Below are positions 60,215-64,000 of a stretch of 64,000 nucleotides of DNA, piece after piece (positions within the stretch are counted from its first letter, which is position 1; every line of letters starts with the position of its first letter). A model generated the notes under the pieces. That model worked only from the letters and a program-made list of their open reading frames with translations, was not told the origin of the DNA and did no database searches. Source of the stretch: Anaerobacterium chartisolvens (GTDB taxonomy: Bacteria; Bacillota; Clostridia; Acetivibrionales; DSM-27016); assembly GCF_003337415.1 (NCBI RefSeq), contig NZ_QPJT01000016.1, positions 17,487 to 81,486 of the forward strand, read 5' to 3'. The position numbers and the translations under genes were made by a program.

Positions 60215-60939
60215 TTCTTCGCTACCTCCAAGCTCGTAATTAATTTACTGATCTCATAGCTGTATTTTTCTATCACAATATCGTTTGACTTGCTTATTTG
60301 AACCTTTATGTCAAAGTTTCTCATTTCATTTATCTTGGGGCTTTGCTCCACCCCCGCAATCAATAGCTCGGGATTACCTATGGCCTTAATTTCATAGGGT
60401 ACGGGATGCCTGTTTTTGTTAATTCTTATATTTGGCCCGGCACAAACCTGTTCACTTGTGGCAATAAGCCTCTCTCCGTTTATGGATATGGCTTGAGCCC
60501 CCGCTTTTTTGAGCTCGTTAACCACGCAGTACACATCCTGATCGTGGATTATAAGGAAATTCGGATTATCTATTTCTCTGGCAGGAGCATCATCAAGCTT
60601 TATAACAATACCCCTTCCGCTTACATTGCTTAAGCCCGATATGAGCTTTAAGCGCCCTATTTCATTTGCCATATATTTTAAATAGTCATTCTGTCTTGCG
60701 TTATCCCCAAAGCCCTTTAAGTATTCATCCTTTTTTTTCTCATTTTCACTAATCTGCAGCTTTAAATCCTCGGTTCTCTTTTTTTCCTCCTCCAGAAGAA
60801 CCCTGTACTGCTCCAGCCTTACCTCGGCGGAGGTCTTCTGCTTGTTGATATTGAGTACGCTTCTTGCCTGCATTGCTACTAATACTCCAAGGAGCAGAAA
60901 CGCCAGAAAGAAAATAAATTTTTTATCTATACGGTACAT
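60211..60939 (-). CDS. DUF881 membrane protein (upstream copy)
   Basis: 242 residues from ATG 60939 (GGAGAAGCC upstream). The same layout as its neighbour: membrane helix (FIFFLAFLLLGVLVAMQA), coiled coil, then ISGLSNVSGRGIVIKLDDAP and LKKAGAQAISINGERLIATS. Sequence divergence between the two copies shows an old duplication. They probably form a complex. Confidence 0.9.
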   Translation of the reverse strand: MYRIDKKFIFFLAFLLLGVLVAMQARSVLNINKQKTSAEVRLEQYRVLLEEEKKRTEDLKLQISENEKKKDEYLKGFGDNARQNDYLKYMANEIGRLKLISGLSNVSGRGIVIKLDDAPAREIDNPNFLIIHDQDVYCVVNELKKAGAQAISINGERLIATSEQVCAGPNIRINKNRHPVPYEIKAIGNPELLIAGVEQSPKINEMRNFDIKVQISKSNDIVIEKYSYEISKLITSLEVAKK

Positions 60940-61197
60940 GGCTTCTCCAATCCAAACCTGTTTTTGTGTTGCAAGGGGCAAACATGCCGCTATATTAATT
61001 TTAATTATAAAATCGCAGTATTTCAAGTGTCTATGAAATATTACCACACAATGTATATTAATACCACAAATTAATGCAACCTTTTAAGGCAGGTGTTTAA
61101 AAGCCGTCCTATTGTTGGTATAATAATATAAGCAGCATCAAAAGTTTTACAATATTCAAATGTCGGCTTTCCGGCATTATGCTTTGGAGGAATGCAC

Positions 61198-61530
61198 ATG
61201 TTTTACGATATAAGATACCAGACAGGTGAGATAGAGGACATAGTAGCCGAGATGAAAAATGGTTCCATACCTCGGATGGATGTGGACAATCAAGAGGAGC
61301 TGGAGTGGTTCATAGGGCAGCTTGCGGAAAAAGGGATTTACAGGGTGGAGGGGCTGCCTTATGATAAAAGCGTGAGGGACAGAATAAAGGAGCCTGAGTT
61401 TGAATTCAGGGCGGCGTTTTACACTTCTCCTCTGGATGCGTCGCAGATTGCCGGCGTGGAGCTAATGTATATTGATTTTTATTTTGAGCCGGAAATAGAG
61501 GAGACGTATGACTCGGCATTCGGGGATTAG
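61198..61530 (+). CDS. Hypothetical acidic protein
   Basis: 110 residues from ATG 61198 (GGAGG 7 bases upstream; the ATG at 61192 is too close). The sequence is acidic, with no membrane segment or known motif. Short pattern: FYDIRYQTGEIEDIVAEM and LMYIDFYFEPEIE. I do not recognise the family. It is divergent from the DUF881 pair. Confidence 0.65.
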   Translation: MFYDIRYQTGEIEDIVAEMKNGSIPRMDVDNQEELEWFIGQLAEKGIYRVEGLPYDKSVRDRIKEPEFEFRAAFYTSPLDASQIAGVELMYIDFYFEPEIEETYDSAFGD

Positions 61531-61672
61531 AAGTGGGCAAACCGTCTCTGCCGTTGACTGGACCTGTTTCCGCTGCGGCAGCATGGGGTACGGTTCCTCT
61601 GCTTTCCCTTCGGTCCTTCGCTGCGCTTCGGAAGCATAGGAATCCGTCCCCAAGCCTCCTTCGCTGTCTTTA

Positions 61673-62278
61673 TCACTCTATTGCAGAAACTACAGAGCTT
61701 ATTTCGTCTTTATATGCTTCCAGTGTAGTTACCTTAAGGTATTGATAATACCTGTTTTTTTTGACTGCCTTTTTTTCTAATTCATCCTGCCCGTCCAAAT
61801 TGAATTTGCCCTGATGAACGCCCATAATAGTATATCCCCAGTCGCTGTTTTCCTTTAAAAACAACATATATCTCATTCCTTTTTCCATGGGAGTATAATC
61901 GGCAAGAGCAAAAATATCCTTTTGAAACTTTAAGAGATGGGCTCTGATTAGTGCCGCAGGCTCCGTAATTTCAACAGAATCAAGCTCTTTATTTCCTTTT
62001 AGCACCCTTTCAATTTTAAAATTCCTCACGGTATAGAAGGTATCGAATAGACCTAATCCTTTATACGTTATGACAGACTTGGACGAAGAAAGAGCTTTTT
62101 CAGGCGTTCCTATGACTATCAGTTCTGCCTCCGAGGTCAGCTCGTCAACGGAATCAACTCCAACCATATTTACCATAACGCTTATTACTTTCCCGCCCGG
62201 AGTGCCGAAATATTTTACCCCCGCCACTGCCACCAATGCCAGTACAATACAGCCGCAAAACAATAAAACCTTTTTCAT
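61673..62278 (-). CDS. Tandem paralogue 1 of an exported protein family
   Basis: 201 residues from ATG 62278 (GGAGG upstream). One signal-anchor helix (KKVLLFCGCIVLALVAVAGV), the string YFGTPGGKVIS, then a domain with EAELIVIGTPEK, KIERVLKGNKELDSVEI and MEKGMRYMLFLKENSD. 'VxGxP/VLKG...YLLFL' is a pattern of secreted beta-rich domains in Firmicutes, whose function is unknown. It is the most divergent of three paralogues (61.7-64 kb). Confidence 0.8.
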   Translation of the reverse strand: MKKVLLFCGCIVLALVAVAGVKYFGTPGGKVISVMVNMVGVDSVDELTSEAELIVIGTPEKALSSSKSVITYKGLGLFDTFYTVRNFKIERVLKGNKELDSVEITEPAALIRAHLLKFQKDIFALADYTPMEKGMRYMLFLKENSDWGYTIMGVHQGKFNLDGQDELEKKAVKKNRYYQYLKVTTLEAYKDEISSVVSAIE

Positions 62279-62397
62279 TGTCAATTCCTCCATAATAATA
62301 TTACTACAGTGCATACAAATTATTTGTCATATTATGGCTCATATGTAACGCTCATTATAGAATAACTACGACCTTTCTGACACAGGAGAATGCATGA

Positions 62398-62492
62398 CTC
62401 ACCCCCCCTGCCCCCCTCTCTTTCCAAAAGAGGGGGAGAAAGGCAAAGATCGACTCCCCTCTTTTGCAAAGAGAGGGGCCGGGGGTGAGTTA
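62398..62492. repeat. Palindromic REP-like repeat with two inner hairpins
   Basis: Outer arms ACTCACCCCC and GGGGGTGAGT enclose CCCCTCTCTTT...AAAGAG and CCCCTCTTTTGCAAAGAGAGGGG. It lies between paralogues 1 and 2. It is related to the repeats at 30688 and 63238. Confidence 0.78.
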
Positions 62493-62510
62493 ATTCATTA
62501 CACTGTCTTA

Positions 62511-63119
62511 TCACTCTGTTACAGGCACTACAGAGCTTATTTCGTTCTTATATTCTTCCAATGCCTGCTGCTTTAGGTTTTTGTAATGTCTAGTTTTTTC
62601 GACTGCCTTTTTTTCTAAAGCATCCTGCCCATCCAAATTAAATTTGCCATGGTAGACCCCCATAATAATATTTCTTTCGTTACGGTTTTTTTTCAAAAAC
62701 AATAAATATTTCTTTCCTTTTTCCATAGGGGTATAACCTTCGTCAGTTAAAATATCTTTCTGATATTTGAAAGGGTCGTTATTAATGGCAGCGGCAGCTT
62801 CTACAACATCAATAGTTTCAAAGTCTTTGTCACCTTTTAAAACCTTGTCGATCTTAATTTTCCTCAAAGTAAAAAAATCCTCGTATCTACCATTGTCGTC
62901 ATATTTTATTGTAGGTGTACACGAAAGAAAATCTTTCTCGGGCGAGCCTATAATTATTAATGAAGATTGAGATTCCATCTCCTCGATTGAGTCAAATCCC
63001 TTGATAGAACCCATAATACTTATTACTTTCCCGCCCGGAGTTCCAAAATATTTTACCCCAGCCGCCACTGCTGCCACTGTCAGTATAATGCAGCCACAAA
63101 TCAATAAAACCTTTTTCAT
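62511..63119 (-). CDS. Tandem paralogue 2 of an exported protein family
   Basis: 202 residues from ATG 63119 (GGGGGAATTGAC upstream). It has the same parts: KKVLLICGCIILTVAAVAAG, YFGTPGGKVIS, SSLIIIGSPEKDFLS, KIDKVLKGDKDFETI and MEKGKKYLLFLKKN, and the C-terminal GVYHGKFNLDGQDALEKKAV. About 85 bp of leader is nearly identical to that of the other copies. Confidence 0.82.
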   Translation of the reverse strand: MKKVLLICGCIILTVAAVAAGVKYFGTPGGKVISIMGSIKGFDSIEEMESQSSLIIIGSPEKDFLSCTPTIKYDDNGRYEDFFTLRKIKIDKVLKGDKDFETIDVVEAAAAINNDPFKYQKDILTDEGYTPMEKGKKYLLFLKKNRNERNIIMGVYHGKFNLDGQDALEKKAVEKTRHYKNLKQQALEEYKNEISSVVPVTE

Positions 63120-63237
63120 TGTCAATTCCCCCATAATAATTTTACTACAGTGCATACAAATTATTTGTCATATTATGGCTCATATGTAACGCTCATTATA
63201 GAATAACTACGACCTTTCTGACACAGGAGAATGTATG

Positions 63238-63289
63238 ACTCACCCCCCTGCCCCCTCTCTTTTGAAAAGAGAGGGGCCGGGGGTGAGTT
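63238..63289. repeat. Palindromic REP-like repeat
   Basis: ACTCACCCCCCTGCCCCCTC, then TCTTTTGAAAAGAGAGGGG and CCGGGGGTGAGT: a single long hairpin between paralogues 2 and 3. Confidence 0.8.
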
Positions 63290-63308
63290 AATTCATTACA
63301 CTGTCTTA

Positions 63309-63914
63309 TCACTCTGTTACAGACACTTCAGCACTTATGTCCGCCTCATATTCTTCCAATGCCTGCCGCTTTAGGTTTCTGTAATGTCTGTTTTCTTCAA
63401 CCGCATTTTTCTCAACTGTATCCTGCCCATCCAAGTTAAATTTACCTTGATAGACCCCAACAATATAATTCTGTCCAGCTTCATTCTTATCTAAAAACAG
63501 AATATATTTCTTCCCTTTTTCCATTACTCTATAATCTTCAATAGTCATAATATCCTTTTGATATTTCAAAGGATCGTTATTGATTGCAGCAGCAGTTTCC
63601 ACGACCTCAATAGATTCATATTTTTTGTCCCCTTTTAAAACCCTGTCTACCTTAAGTTTTCTCATAGTATAAAATTGCCCATACCTGCCGCTGTCATTAT
63701 ATTCTATAATAGGTTTGCATGATAAGAAATCTTCCTCCGGTGATCCTATAATTATTAGTGAGGCTTTAGAGTTTAACTCCTCTACCGAATTAAATCCTAT
63801 AATAGAAGCACTAGTGCTTATTATTTTACCGCCGGGAGTACCAAAATATATCCCTCCGAACACTGCCGCCAATGCCAGTACAATACAGCCGCAAATCAAT
63901 AAAACCTTTTTCAT
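63309..63914 (-). CDS. Tandem paralogue 3 of an exported protein family
   Basis: 201 residues from ATG 63914 (GGAGG upstream). KKVLLICGCIVLALAAVFGG, YFGTPGGKIIS, ASLIIIGSPEEDFLS, KVDRVLKGDKKYESIEV and MEKGKKYILFLDKN parallel copy 2 closely. The shared leader (TATAATGAGCGTTACATATG and more) runs to the window end, and further copies could lie beyond. Confidence 0.82.
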   Translation of the reverse strand: MKKVLLICGCIVLALAAVFGGIYFGTPGGKIISTSASIIGFNSVEELNSKASLIIIGSPEEDFLSCKPIIEYNDSGRYGQFYTMRKLKVDRVLKGDKKYESIEVVETAAAINNDPLKYQKDIMTIEDYRVMEKGKKYILFLDKNEAGQNYIVGVYQGKFNLDGQDTVEKNAVEENRHYRNLKRQALEEYEADISAEVSVTE

Positions 63915-64000
63915 TGTCAATTCCTCCATAATAATATTACTACAGTGCATACAAATTATTTGTCATATTATGGCTCATATGTAACGCTCATTATAAAACA

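Noticed and set aside
62279..62510. Frames within the palindromes between paralogues
   Set aside because: Short Pro/Leu-rich frames come from the palindrome sequence itself and have no start context.

Overview
The window looks like chromosome from a spore-forming, monoderm Clostridia species. Supporting signs are a sporulation gene set (SpoIIIE-type FtsK, TepA-YlzJ, YqfC-YqfD, PdaA-like deacetylase, SpoIID-domain protein), the clostridial SCIFF peptide and its radical-SAM maturase, Firmicutes-style sigma-A promoters, strong Shine-Dalgarno sites, frequent TTG starts, and lysine and tandem glycine riboswitches. The gene neighbourhoods resemble Clostridium cluster III relatives (Acetivibrio/Ruminiclostridium), but that placement is inference. 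I see no transposase, integrase, phage module or CRISPR array.

Layout. (1) 1-11.2 kb, minus strand: a type IV pilus cluster. From promoter-proximal to distal it runs pilA, a PilP/GspC-like protein, a LysM-secretin-like ring protein without a barrel, pilT, pilC, pilM, pilN, pilO, pilB, a PilX-like protein and a prepilin-like protein cut by the window edge. (2) 11.3-14.4 kb: serA and a class V aminotransferase behind a tandem glycine riboswitch. (3) 14.4-22.3 kb: TPR protein, ftsK/spoIIIE, ylzJ, tepA, a small inverted-repeat element carrying a gene relic, rnpB, a Nif3 protein and trmK. (4) 22.3-27.8 kb: two tRNAs, a ferritin-like protein, rpoD, dnaG, an unexplained structured element and an HD-GYP protein. 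(5) 28-30.4 kb: panBCD. (6) 30.8-40.8 kb: SpoIID-domain protein, queA, tgt, yajC, TIGR04086 protein, scfA, scfB, HD protein, secD, secF. (7) 41-44.2 kb, plus strand: lysine riboswitch, asd, dapA, dapB. (8) 44.2-50 kb, the most accessory part: DUF624 protein, tRNA-Leu, a broken DUF4160 gene with its DUF2442 partner, a membrane-anchored XRE protein, an EFR1-type ferredoxin, and an Sfp/BtrH-like pair. (9) 50-58.4 kb: the conserved yqfC-yqfD-phoH-pgpH-ybeY-dgkA/PAP2-cdd-era-yqzL-recO string. (10) 58.4-64 kb: PdaA-like deacetylase, two DUF881 proteins, a hypothetical gene and three tandem paralogues separated by palindromic repeats.

How the parts connect. The pilus cluster has both an extension ATPase with an N-terminal MshEN domain (a known c-di-GMP sensor) and a retraction ATPase, so surface motility or attachment under c-di-GMP control is plausible; an HD-GYP protein lies at 27 kb. 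The Tgt-QueA and YajC-SecDF genes bracket the SCIFF locus in the arrangement typical of Clostridia. The asd-dapA-dapB operon makes the lysine/diaminopimelate precursor under lysine feedback.

The best candidates for something not already described are: the barrel-less secretin-like ring protein; the 45-bp inverted-repeat element with a truncated endonuclease-like start; a two-copy MITE-like repeat; a repeat-expanded P12 helix in RNase P RNA; the hairpin-rich element at 26.8 kb; and the tandem paralogue array with its conserved leader.
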